The notes below the pieces were generated by a model. That model was not told the DNA's origin. It saw only the letters and a list, made by a program, of their open reading frames with translations, and searched no databases. A stretch of DNA of 41,859 nucleotides, from positions 1 through 41,859 of the forward strand of contig NZ_ANHX01000026.1 of NCBI RefSeq assembly GCF_000316035.1. Reading direction: 5' to 3'. Of the stretch, positions 1 through 9,395 are shown in pieces. The number at the start of each line of letters is the position of its first letter. The stretch's first letter is position 1. The position numbers were made by a program, and so were the translations under genes. Origin of the DNA: Paenibacillus sp. PAMC 26794. GTDB lineage: Bacteria; Bacillota; Bacilli; Paenibacillales; Paenibacillaceae.

Positions 1-257
1 CCCGTCACCGGCCTTTTAGGAAAAATATGGTTCTAAACCAATCTCCTTCCATTTACCCTGAGGTGTCGAAGTTGTAAATCTAAGAATGAGAGAGAAAACA
101 GGCGAAAACATTACTTTTTAGTGGGAGGGTTGTTATCTACCCAGCAGGAAGTCAAGCACGTAGAATCTCAAATTATGGGTTTGTAGCGCCTATCCTGATG
201 GGTTAGATATACTTGTCCTCCACAGGAGCATGCTCTCAGCCGATGGTCAAGCCAGCT
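1..257 (+). mobile_element. Possible decayed 3' end of an IS200/IS605-type tnpB (very uncertain)
   Basis: No intact gene is visible here. One plus-strand frame, open from about 40 to a stop at 184-186, carries a CxxC pair and ends in QEVKHVESQIMGL, which resembles the tails of some TnpB proteins. A second frame stops at 204-206. Past the stops, a perfect palindrome GAGCATGCTC (226-235) is followed by a TCAAG near 250, which resembles right ends of IS605-group elements. The typical TnpB zinc-finger spacing and the DRD motif are not seen, so this is at best a relic. It could equally be unrelated intergenic DNA. Confidence 0.2.
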
Positions 258-305
258 GTTTATTGAATTGATGTCGTAGAAGCTGCGATTGCCTTTCAGC
301 AACAA

Positions 306-497
306 TTGAGCCTTTACAGCAACAAAACAATCGTACTCGCCAATTCACAGTACATGGTGAGCCAGTTCAATAACGTCACGCTTGAGTGCAAAATCAACTC
401 AACCCACCTTTTCGCTCCTAAGGACAAAGACCTGATCGAGCAAGCGTTTTCCATTTTAGATATAAACGGTAACGAGCTTGTTAAGACGCTAGGCTAA
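306..497 (+). CDS. Unrecognised 63-aa ORF, possible gene fragment
   Basis: I do not recognise this product. It opens with TTG and no convincing ribosome-binding site. The same frame stays open about 12 codons further upstream without a good start, which suggests the tail of a broken gene. The peptide is polar, with no signal peptide, membrane segment or Cys motif. The terminator-like hairpin at 571-609 lies downstream. It may be a remnant or a chance ORF. Confidence 0.2.
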   Translation: MSLYSNKTIVLANSQYMVSQFNNVTLECKINSTHLFAPKDKDLIEQAFSILDINGNELVKTLG

Positions 498-570
498 CGT
501 AATCGCCACCCCCTACGCCAAAACCCCAGCACCTTAGGAGCCACTTTACGGCGTTAAATTAAACAGATAA

Positions 571-609
571 AAAAGTGGACGGAAAAAGTTCTTCCGCCCA
601 ACTTTTTTT
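571..609. terminator. Bidirectional rho-independent terminator-like hairpin
   Basis: An A-rich left arm runs into GGACGGAA, then a short loop, then TTCCGCCC and a T-rich right arm ending in seven Ts. The stem has one mismatch and one bulge. Because both flanks are A/T runs it could act on either strand. It lies about 80 bp beyond the stop of the large minus-strand SLH gene, so it most likely ends that transcript. Confidence 0.6.
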
Positions 610-687
610 GTATCAATTATTTATTAGAGCACCCACATTTCATATTATCAGAGTGAATCAATAGCAACTGCATTATACTTAACGTGT

Positions 688-3600
688 CTACATCAAACCC
701 AACAAATTATAGATCATTAATGCTGCTTCTGCACGGCTAGCATTCTTCTTCGGTGCAAACTCATCGTTACCTACACCGTTTATTATGCCTGCTCCCTGTA
801 TTGCCTCTACCGCTTGCTTCGCATAACTTGCGATGTTTGCTTCATCCTTGAAGGCTGTAGCTTCACCACTTGCTAACGCTAGTTGCTTCATTTGGATCGC
901 CTTGTATACCATAACCGCCATATCTTCTCGCGTAATGTTCTCATGAACTCCGAATCGTCCATTTGGTTTCCCATTCACAATCCCCAGCTTCTGCGCGGTT
1001 GCGATATTTCCATGGTACCATTCTCCTTGCTTCACATCACTAAAACTTGTCGTTGCGCTCTCATCCGATAGTTCAAACAACTTCATCAGCATGGTGATGA
1101 ATTCTGCTCTTGTCACTTGACCATTCGGATTAAACTCGCCGTTGCCCATACCCTTCACAATGCCTCTTGCTCCCAATGCTGAGATCGCATCCTTCGCCCA
1201 GTCTTGGGTCACATCCTTAAAGCTCGTTGCAACATACGCTACCGTATACTTGCTCAGATACGTTGGCTTGAACTCTACTTTTCCTGTCGCTGCATTGTAT
1301 TTACCATTCGTCACCACTCTTAGCTCTCCGTTGTCCTTCACATCGTATACAACGACGTTGTTTGGATTTTCGTTAGCCTTTAGTGTGTATGGCAATTCAA
1401 TCACAAGATCATCTCTGCCATCAAACTCTGTAAGTTTCTTACCATCAATCGTTAGCTCGATATCGTATACGACCTCACCGTTCAGCTGAGCTTGTGCGCC
1501 AGCTGGCAGTTGATTCGCTGCAATTTTCTTAATCGAAAATCCTAACGTTTTTCCCGCACTTGTTCCTGTTCCAAGCAGTTCGGTTGCCACGGTTACAACT
1601 GCAGAGCCTGTGTTGATCTCGATGCGATCTACCGTAGAAGATCCACTTGTTAAGCGCGGATCTACGGCTAGCTCAATCGTTAGCCCATTCAAGCTTGCAT
1701 CAGCTTCAACTCGCACCTGTAGCTTACCGCCTATCGTTTGATCAAGCGCACGCTTCATTGTATCCGCACTTAACTTCACTTCAGAAGTACCGCTCTCATT
1801 TACAACTGGTTTAATGTTTATTTGGCCGTTGTCCATGACCACTGGCTCATTTCCACCTGGAGCTGTTGGTACTGTAGGTGCAGGAATGTTACCGTCACCG
1901 CCACCATTTCCATTACCACTGCTTGGTGCTTGTGGTGTTCCTGACACCACAACCCCTGCGGATTCATGTCCCGCTGCGTTTACCGTAGTAATACGGAATT
2001 CATAACGCGTACCATTCGCAAGTCCTGTGACTTCATAACTGCTAGCCGCATTGTTCAGCGTTACCGTCTTAAACTCTGTATTTCCAAGACCTGTAATCTT
2101 AATAGCGACTAGATCGCTGTCTGTAGGATTACTCCATCTCAAAGTCAGCTTCTGATTACCTGCTGTTACACTTGTTCTTGTCACTTCTCCTGGTGCAGTC
2201 GGTTCAACCGATGGTGTTACCGTTACCGTAGCGCTTGATGATAAACCACCATCCACTGTAGTTACTGTAATCCTTGCTGTTCCTGGTGCCATCGCTGTTA
2301 CTTGACCTGTCGCACTTACAGTCGCTACAGCTGTATCGCTAGAGCCCCATGTTACTGCTTTTTTCGTTGCATTAGCTGGTGCTACCGTAGCTGTCAATTG
2401 CCCTGATTGACCTTCTACGATGGACAACGTCGTTTTGTCCAAGCTAATTCCGCTAACGGGTACGTTCTTCCCACTGAGTGCATCATACTCACTTTGTGTA
2501 ATTGGAATTACCGTTCCGTGACGCGGACTAGCTGGTAAGTTGTAGTTAGAAGATAATGTCCAGACACCTGACGCAAGATTTGTTGTCTCGAATGGAACAT
2601 AACCTCTTCCACCAAACTCATCTACGAATAAATACCATTTTTCATCTGTATTCGATTTGAAGATCGTTGGACCCTCGACCCATTTGATATTACCAACGCC
2701 TTGATTAATCATCTTGAAGGTTGGATCTAAGATCGAGTCACCCACCTCTTGGAAGATCATCTTGCCAAATGGAGCAGAAGCTCCGTTGTTTTGCTCATCC
2801 TTCGTAAAGCGATACACTTTTCCTTCATGCTCAATCATCGTTGTGTCAATGATTGAATATCCATAATCCAAATAAAGTTGCGGTTCACTAAACGTATAGA
2901 AATCTCTTGTCTTGCTATACATCATTTTTTGATAAGCATCGCCTGTATGGGATGCATCATCAAACATTCTTGATGCCCAAAATACGATATATTCACCCGT
3001 TGTCTTGTCGTACATAATTTCTGGTGCCCATGTATTACCCGCTTCTTCCGGTGCAACCTCTACCATGCGTTGATCTGTCCAGTTGACCAGATCATTCGAT
3101 TCCCAAACCATAATGGAACGACTGCCCCATGTGTGTGCTCTGCCCCAGTTACCATTGCCGTTAATTTTCAGATCGGTAGCGATCATGTAGAACTTGTCAC
3201 CTTCAGGCGAACGAATAATGAACGGATCACGTACTCCCTTCTCCCCTAAGCTAGAGGTCAATACAGGTTTACCATCATTCAATTCTCGCCAGTTCAACGG
3301 ATCATTGCCGTTACTTAGTGCAAAGTAAACTTGCTCGCCTGTTGCAGTACCTTCTCCTGTGAAATATGTGAAAAAGTATCCCGCATATTTTTCATCAGCA
3401 GGCAGTTCCTTCACCTTCGCAATGAATTCCTTCGTCGTGGATGCTAAATTTAATGTAATCGTAGCTGTAAGCTTCACGTCTACATTTCCACTACCGTGTG
3501 CCGGACGTTTTACTTCTCCAGTAACTGAAACGACGTTCGGTTGAGCAGAAGCCCAAGTAATTGTTGTTCCGTATAGTCCAGATGCTGGTAGTGCTATATG

Positions 3601-6600
3601 ACCTCTTACATCATTCATGTTATGAACGACTAGTGCTGCTTTTGCTTCATCTACAGAAGTGACATCGTTTGGCAATGCCTTAACTGTCAACTGGAAAGTT
3701 TTGTTAACTGTCTCTGTACCATCTGTAAATACTGCTGTTAACGTTACAACTTGATCACCTTTTGCGTTAGCTGGTCTGGTTACGGCACCTGTAGTTGAAA
3801 TCACATTCCCCTTATCTGAAGTCCAGCTTATTGTTGTGCCATAAGCACCTGATGTTGGCAATGTCACATTGCTTATAATCGCATCTTTTGATGCATTAGC
3901 AGCAAGAAGATCATGAATCGTTAATTTCTCCGTCGCAGCTGATACAAGCATGCCCTCCATCAAAGCAATCTTCTGATCTGCATGAGCCTTAAGTGATGTA
4001 ATATCTGCCGCAGTCATAGCACCATCATAGATTTGGAAGTCTGCAATCATACCGCCGAAGTATGGATCAGCTGTATAGAATGACTTACCGATGGTTCCAC
4101 TACTGCCTGAAGTATTTTTTATTTGTTCTAGTGTCATTCCATTCGTTGAGCCTGATGCAACAGCAACACCATCGATATAAAGCGTTAGTGTACCATCCGT
4201 GCCTGAAACAACAGTCGTAACGACTTTCCATTCATTATTCTTTAAGCCCGTGGTAGAAGTTGAAGACTCATTATTCCAAGCATTCGTCGCGATACCTAAA
4301 CGAGCTAGACCGTTAGCGTTATAACGTGGTGTGAAATACGTATAGTGCGTATTATTGTTTGGTCTTCCTAATGCATATAACCACTCGGCAGCGTTTTTAC
4401 CGCTCCAGTTCACAATGGATGAAACGGTCATATCCGTTAATCCATCGAGAACTCCTTGTGGCAGTTCTACATAAGAGTTAGTTGTGCCACCAGTAAAGCT
4501 TAGTACACCAGCATCTTGTGTACGAATCCATTCTGCTTTAGACGGATTCATCCATTTTCCGTTGAAGTTTCCTGTTTGGTCAATAACCGTCGCACCATCG
4601 ATATCATTCATATCGTAGTGAAGAATGAGCTCTGCCCCAGATGGCTGCTCTACTGGAGGAGTAACGTCTTCATCAGCTAATGTTGCAATCTCTTCAACGG
4701 ATAATGCACGATTATAAATACGGAAATCATCAAATTCACCATCAAATAAACTATGAGAGCTGTTTCTCGATTTACCAATATAATTCATCGTTGTTTCCAG
4801 TAACATTCTCGGCTCAACGTTAAATGTCGAGCTACGTTTAACCTCTTGACCATTCACATACAATACTGCATCAAATTCATCCATTGTAATTGCAACATGC
4901 TGCCAAGTCTTCGTTGGTAATAACCCGGAATTTCTCACCGCATATTTATATTCTGATCCCAGTTTCGTGCTGTCATTGCTAAATTTCTCTGTAAAAGGTG
5001 TTACGACAGCGAACTCTAGACTACCTGTATCACCTTGTGTGCTCAAGTACATGGTGTTGCGGTTAACCTGTCTGCCTGTTTCGGAAGCAAAATCAAATAT
5101 TCTTTGATTTGCTTGATTGCTGTCCATTTGAACCCATGTAGAGAACGTAGCCTTCTCCAGATTCAAGGATTGAATCAAGTTATCTGGCAGCTTCACATAT
5201 CCTGTTGATCCATTAAGCTCTAGTGCACCACCCGTTTTACCGATACGATCCTCTTCATTAATCGTTGCTCCACCTACTAGAGCTGCGTGATGACCATTAC
5301 CAGAAATGTCATTCAACGTTGTACCATTTACTGTATCTTCATCAAATGAGTAATGTACAACCGGGTCTGTTGATGGTGCTGGACCTTTCCATGCATACTT
5401 CTCTTGCAAAGCATCATACTCTGCACGTGAGATTGGAATTACCGTCCCGTGTCGTGGTCCTGGCGGCAGTGCATATTGATCACTACTTAATACATTGTTC
5501 ATATATTGCGTGCTACTATCCAGATCTGTTGTATATCGAACATGATATGGCCATGAATCAAGGAACAGATACCATTTGTCTTTTTTATTATCCTTAAAAA
5601 TCATTTGCCCTTCGTTGTTTCCATTATTTCCGATCAAGCCAAGTTTATTATCACGTGTACCCGGAACAGCGTCGTATTGAAGGCCGTTAGCTGCAATATT
5701 GTCCTTGTCATAGTAAAAAGTTGGTGCTTTCTCCACATACACTTTAGTATTCACTTCTGATTTGGTGAATCGGTACAACATATCATTATGCTCAATAAAC
5801 GTTGTATCAATTGTCGGAAGTGACTCATCAATCATGACCTTTGGCTCAGAGAAGTTGTAGAAGTCTCTTGTTGTTGTGTAGTACATCACATTGTACTGAC
5901 CTGCAGGTCTTCCGTTATAATCACCATATGTCTCTGTGTTTTTCATCGATGATGCCCAAAATACGATATACTCTCCAGTTACTGGATCATAGACAGCTTC
6001 TGGTGCCCACGTATTTCCTCCAGTCTTAGGAGCAACCTCGATCATACGCTGCTCGCTCCAATGAACGAGATCCTCCGACTCCCAAATCATCATGTAATGA
6101 CTACCCGTAATTTGAGCTTGATCGAAATTTGTACTTTCGCCCATTTTCAAATCGGTTGCCAGCATATAGAATTTATCACCTTCTGGTGACCGAATAACAA
6201 ATGGATCACGAAGTCCTTTTTCACCCATATCAGATTGAAGGACCGACTTACCATTATTCAGCCCTTTCCAGAACAATGGATCTTCAGCTGTAGCGAAGGA
6301 TATCTCTTCACCACCCTCATATTCACCTGTAAAGTACGCAAAGAAGTAAGCATCATGCTGTACTGGCGCAATTGCTTGTTTAATCGTAACGTTAAACGTA
6401 AGCTGTTTAGAAGCTGCACCATTTGTAATTGTAGCTATTAGCGTAACGGGCGTATCCGTAGCTTGACGGCTTACCCAGCCTAGCTGTGTAGCGTTACCAT
6501 CCGCTTCAGCCGTTCCTTTCACAACTGCCGGTCTGCTAGATACCCATGTAATTGTGGAGCCTTGTTCACCTGTAGCAGCAAGACGTAAGTTACCTTTAAC

Positions 6601-9000
6601 GTTGTCAGCATTGTAGATCTCTATTTGTTCAGCGTCCAGATCAACCTTCTGCTGATCATCGAATTGCTTCAAGATCGTAACAGGGAATACAGCTGTAGTT
6701 GATACTCCTTGATACGTTAAAGTGGCCGTAAGCTCTGCCTGAACATTACCTGCTTGAACAGCTGGACGTTGTACAGTGCCATGGTTAGAAATGACAGTAG
6801 GATGACTAGAACTCCAAGTAATGCTCACGCCGTTTTTACCGTTTGTCGGTAATGTAACGTTTCTCGTTATCTTATCGGTGCTCTTATCGCCTTCACCTAA
6901 GTAACGACTGATGTTCAGTTGATTCGCTGCATCATCAACAGTGAGCTGACGTATTTTTGAGATGTGAGTTGTTCCTTCTTGTTGATATAACTCGCCTACT
7001 TCTTGCTCCGTCAACGCGCGATCATATACTCGAAAATCAGCCACGCTACCTTGAAGATATGGATCGTTTGAGAAGATTGATTTACCGATAAAGCCAGAGA
7101 AAGTAACATCCGGATTAATAATTTCTGACAGCTTTAGTCCTTTCGCATTACCCGAAGCAGCAACCTTAACTCCATCAACGAATAACGTTATCGTATTTCT
7201 AGCTTCGGAGAAGGACACCGTTACATGCTTCCACTGTCCACCGATAAGGTTTGAGTTTGCGCTACCTGTAACTAATGCTTCGTTCGGCCAGCCATTTCTA
7301 GAGATACCTGTCGCAATCATATTACCTGATCCACTACCGTGACGTGGTGTTACGAAGAAATATTTGTTCGTTTCTGGTGTTAATACAGTACCCAAACCGA
7401 AGATCCAGCGATTCGTACCATCATTCGTCCAGTTCACGATTGAAGATACTGTAATCTCGTTCAGACCGTGTAGTAGATCTAGTCCATTTGAGCCCTTAGG
7501 AATCTCAACATGTCCACTATTAGATGTAGAGCTTCCACCATTGAAGGAAACAAAGCCAACCTCACTGTTTGAAATGAATTGTCCATTGTTTGGATTTCTA
7601 AATATTCCGTCAAATGTAACTGCCTTGTTGGCAACATCCTTCAGTACGAGTTGACCGTCTACTTCTTCGGTCGTTTTCATGTTGTAATGAAGAATAAGGT
7701 CATCTTTTAGCGATTTTCCCTTAACGGTAACGGCTGATGTAGCTGTAAACTCTCCATCTTCAGTCTGTACCGTAATTATGGCTGTACCTCCACTAACAGC
7801 TGTAACTTTACCCGTTGAATTGACAATCGCTACACTGGAGTCACTAGATGTCCAGATAACTCTTTTATTCGTTGCATTTGAAGGTGAAATCGTAGCCACT
7901 AATGTCTCGCTGTCCCCCACTGATAAAATAAATGTAGGTTCATTAAGCAAGACACTCTTAACGGCAATCTGCTCAATAGAGTCATCCTTAGGTAGTAAGG
8001 TAACAATAAACTCCTTCGTTGCCTGGCTTCCACCTAAAGAAATGGTTGCAGTTAACGTCACTTGTTGCTCCATTTCTCGTAAGAACACTTCCCCGGTTGG
8101 ACTAATCGCACTCTCATCACTAGAAGTCCATGAGATCATTGCGCCATTCTTATCTTGAGTAGGCAGTTCAAGAGATTCTGTAACTGCCGATATATCACCT
8201 AACGTTAGCTCTATTTTGCCTTGTTGTATTTGCTTTTCATTAAACGATTGTTCATATACTACAGCGATATCTTCATTATTTAGTGCCTCTCCGTAAATTC
8301 TTAAATCTTGAAAGCTGCCGGCAAAAGTAGCATCCTCTAAATAATTGGAGCGACCGATGTAAGCATGCAAATCAGTACCAAAACTTGCTGTTGTTTTCTC
8401 TTTGGCGGTCGTGCCTATACTTACACCGTTAATGTAACCTGTAATAGAGCGTTCTGTAATGACCGTCGTATAGTGAACCCATTGACCTTCGTACTGTGTC
8501 GTTGAAGTGCCTGATACCCCTACCTCAGTCGTCCAAGGCTGGTCAACATTATTGTTATTCGTAAATACTGACTTAAAATCACCACTTGGATTCGATGGAT
8601 TAAACATCCAGTAATTCGTTGGCAAGTTATTGCCAGCTGCTGGAGTACCGTAGAATAATGCTGAGTAGTTCCCACTTCCAGTGTTGCTCTTGATCCATAC
8701 AGATATCGTTGTATTTTCTTGATTATCAAACAAACCAGTAGGAAGCTGAACGTAGTTTGTATTACTATCTGTTCCCCCAGGTAGAGTGAGACCATCGGTG
8801 TACGTAATGTCTCCTACGGCCGTTCCATGCTTTTCATTACCTGATATATCCTGTACATCCTCAAGCAATGGATAATGCGCCAACATCGTTGGTGTTATTG
8901 TGCCCGCTGAAGCTTGATTGCTAAATGGCAGAACAAGATTAAACCAGCTACTGAAGGTCATAAGTAAAACTAACATTAGGATTGTAATTTGCTTCCGCAT
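688..9000 (-). CDS. Giant secreted SLH-anchored LamG/GH43 multidomain glycosidase
   Basis: This 2770-aa protein has a signal peptide (about residues 1-32, cut near ASA-G). Modules in order, approximate: LamG-like (40-255); degenerate bacterial Ig (257-340); Big_2-like Ig (345-428); LamG-like (433-670); two degenerate Ig (685-880); GH43 (880-1200); LamG-like (1213-1437); LamG-like (1457-1670); two degenerate Ig (1683-1867); GH43 (1870-2177); Big_2 (2182-2260); FN3 (2263-2353); Gly/Pro linker; an unassigned beta-rich region; three SLH repeats (2590-2770). Each GH43 module has the RDPF base Asp (D932, D1925), a DTT Asp and an acid Glu before the IFK motif (E1130, E2109), so both look catalytically complete. 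GH43 enzymes cut arabinan, arabinoxylan or xylan side chains; the LamG modules probably bind glycans and SLH repeats bind secondary cell-wall polymer. The ATG follows a GAAGGGAAG ribosome-binding site. A cre-like site about 110 bp upstream suggests catabolite repression. The exact substrate is inference. Confidence 0.9.
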   Translation of the reverse strand: MRKQITILMLVLLMTFSSWFNLVLPFSNQASAGTITPTMLAHYPLLEDVQDISGNEKHGTAVGDITYTDGLTLPGGTDSNTNYVQLPTGLFDNQENTTISVWIKSNTGSGNYSALFYGTPAAGNNLPTNYWMFNPSNPSGDFKSVFTNNNNVDQPWTTEVGVSGTSTTQYEGQWVHYTTVITERSITGYINGVSIGTTAKEKTTASFGTDLHAYIGRSNYLEDATFAGSFQDLRIYGEALNNEDIAVVYEQSFNEKQIQQGKIELTLGDISAVTESLELPTQDKNGAMISWTSSDESAISPTGEVFLREMEQQVTLTATISLGGSQATKEFIVTLLPKDDSIEQIAVKSVLLNEPTFILSVGDSETLVATISPSNATNKRVIWTSSDSSVAIVNSTGKVTAVSGGTAIITVQTEDGEFTATSAVTVKGKSLKDDLILHYNMKTTEEVDGQLVLKDVANKAVTFDGIFRNPNNGQFISNSEVGFVSFNGGSSTSNSGHVEIPKGSNGLDLLHGLNEITVSSIVNWTNDGTNRWIFGLGTVLTPETNKYFFVTPRHGSGSGNMIATGISRNGWPNEALVTGSANSNLIGGQWKHVTVSFSEARNTITLFVDGVKVAASGNAKGLKLSEIINPDVTFSGFIGKSIFSNDPYLQGSVADFRVYDRALTEQEVGELYQQEGTTHISKIRQLTVDDAANQLNISRYLGEGDKSTDKITRNVTLPTNGKNGVSITWSSSHPTVISNHGTVQRPAVQAGNVQAELTATLTYQGVSTTAVFPVTILKQFDDQQKVDLDAEQIEIYNADNVKGNLRLAATGEQGSTITWVSSRPAVVKGTAEADGNATQLGWVSRQATDTPVTLIATITNGAASKQLTFNVTIKQAIAPVQHDAYFFAYFTGEYEGGEEISFATAEDPLFWKGLNNGKSVLQSDMGEKGLRDPFVIRSPEGDKFYMLATDLKMGESTNFDQAQITGSHYMMIWESEDLVHWSEQRMIEVAPKTGGNTWAPEAVYDPVTGEYIVFWASSMKNTETYGDYNGRPAGQYNVMYYTTTRDFYNFSEPKVMIDESLPTIDTTFIEHNDMLYRFTKSEVNTKVYVEKAPTFYYDKDNIAANGLQYDAVPGTRDNKLGLIGNNGNNEGQMIFKDNKKDKWYLFLDSWPYHVRYTTDLDSSTQYMNNVLSSDQYALPPGPRHGTVIPISRAEYDALQEKYAWKGPAPSTDPVVHYSFDEDTVNGTTLNDISGNGHHAALVGGATINEEDRIGKTGGALELNGSTGYVKLPDNLIQSLNLEKATFSTWVQMDSNQANQRIFDFASETGRQVNRNTMYLSTQGDTGSLEFAVVTPFTEKFSNDSTKLGSEYKYAVRNSGLLPTKTWQHVAITMDEFDAVLYVNGQEVKRSSTFNVEPRMLLETTMNYIGKSRNSSHSLFDGEFDDFRIYNRALSVEEIATLADEDVTPPVEQPSGAELILHYDMNDIDGATVIDQTGNFNGKWMNPSKAEWIRTQDAGVLSFTGGTTNSYVELPQGVLDGLTDMTVSSIVNWSGKNAAEWLYALGRPNNNTHYTYFTPRYNANGLARLGIATNAWNNESSTSTTGLKNNEWKVVTTVVSGTDGTLTLYIDGVAVASGSTNGMTLEQIKNTSGSSGTIGKSFYTADPYFGGMIADFQIYDGAMTAADITSLKAHADQKIALMEGMLVSAATEKLTIHDLLAANASKDAIISNVTLPTSGAYGTTISWTSDKGNVISTTGAVTRPANAKGDQVVTLTAVFTDGTETVNKTFQLTVKALPNDVTSVDEAKAALVVHNMNDVRGHIALPASGLYGTTITWASAQPNVVSVTGEVKRPAHGSGNVDVKLTATITLNLASTTKEFIAKVKELPADEKYAGYFFTYFTGEGTATGEQVYFALSNGNDPLNWRELNDGKPVLTSSLGEKGVRDPFIIRSPEGDKFYMIATDLKINGNGNWGRAHTWGSRSIMVWESNDLVNWTDQRMVEVAPEEAGNTWAPEIMYDKTTGEYIVFWASRMFDDASHTGDAYQKMMYSKTRDFYTFSEPQLYLDYGYSIIDTTMIEHEGKVYRFTKDEQNNGASAPFGKMIFQEVGDSILDPTFKMINQGVGNIKWVEGPTIFKSNTDEKWYLFVDEFGGRGYVPFETTNLASGVWTLSSNYNLPASPRHGTVIPITQSEYDALSGKNVPVSGISLDKTTLSIVEGQSGQLTATVAPANATKKAVTWGSSDTAVATVSATGQVTAMAPGTARITVTTVDGGLSSSATVTVTPSVEPTAPGEVTRTSVTAGNQKLTLRWSNPTDSDLVAIKITGLGNTEFKTVTLNNAASSYEVTGLANGTRYEFRITTVNAAGHESAGVVVSGTPQAPSSGNGNGGGDGNIPAPTVPTAPGGNEPVVMDNGQINIKPVVNESGTSEVKLSADTMKRALDQTIGGKLQVRVEADASLNGLTIELAVDPRLTSGSSTVDRIEINTGSAVVTVATELLGTGTSAGKTLGFSIKKIAANQLPAGAQAQLNGEVVYDIELTIDGKKLTEFDGRDDLVIELPYTLKANENPNNVVVYDVKDNGELRVVTNGKYNAATGKVEFKPTYLSKYTVAYVATSFKDVTQDWAKDAISALGARGIVKGMGNGEFNPNGQVTRAEFITMLMKLFELSDESATTSFSDVKQGEWYHGNIATAQKLGIVNGKPNGRFGVHENITREDMAVMVYKAIQMKQLALASGEATAFKDEANIASYAKQAVEAIQGAGIINGVGNDEFAPKKNASRAEAALMIYNLLGLM

Positions 9001-9104
9001 AGCATTCTTCCCTTCGATTAATTTTCAGAAGCATACAACCCATATCTCTCACCTTTAAAACCAGACCACCTCGCTCAAGGAAATAGAGATACGTTTTAAT
9101 AAAA

Positions 9105-9118
9105 AGAATGCGCTTACA
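9105..9118 (-). promoter_or_regulatory. cre-like catabolite-responsive element upstream of the GH43 gene
   Basis: On the minus strand TGTAAGCGCATTCT matches the CcpA-site consensus TGWAARCGYTWNCW at 13 of 14 positions. It sits about 105 bp before the start codon of the large GH43 gene, a sensible place for repression by CcpA when a preferred sugar is present. No binding evidence is available here. Confidence 0.5.
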
Positions 9119-9230
9119 TTTCTTCTCATATTACGTCTTCAACACTTCCAATTCAATGTAGTATCTTGTTCATAAGGTGGATTTTTTTATTGCAATTCAC
9201 GCAAACTTCAACACTATCCCTATACTTCGA

Positions 9231-9244
9231 AGTAATCGTTTTCA
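9231..9244 (+). promoter_or_regulatory. Second cre-like site in the divergent control region
   Basis: AGTAATCGTTTTCA matches the cre core TGWAANCGNTNWCA at 13 of 14 positions, differing only in the first base. It lies upstream of the predicted promoter of the plus-strand SLH gene and overlaps a short palindrome ACTTCGAAGT at 9224-9233. Confidence 0.4.
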
Positions 9245-9276
9245 TTCTAAATATACTCTATGTTTAAATTAAAGGA

Positions 9277-9305
9277 TTGAACGCCTGATAAACATAATAT
9301 ATATA
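9277..9305 (+). promoter_or_regulatory. Candidate sigma-A promoter of the SLH esterase gene
   Basis: A TTGAAC -35 hexamer and a TATATA -10 hexamer are 17 bp apart. The predicted start near 9312 would give a leader of about 85 nt that contains the hairpin at 9342-9372. Confidence 0.4.
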
Positions 9306-9341
9306 GTTGGGCGCTTGTCATATGCACAACGTGTCCGAATA

Positions 9342-9372
9342 CGATGCGGTAAGCCATGGGCGCACCGCATCG
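9342..9372 (+). promoter_or_regulatory. 5'-leader hairpin just before the ribosome-binding site
   Basis: CGATGCGGT and ACCGCATCG form a perfect 9-bp stem around a 13-nt interior that can itself pair GCC with GGC. It ends about 8 nt before the AAGGAGG ribosome-binding site. There is no downstream T tract, so it is not a terminator. It may stabilise the mRNA or bind a regulator. Confidence 0.45.
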
Positions 9373-9395
9373 AAAAATAAGGAGGATTTTCATTT

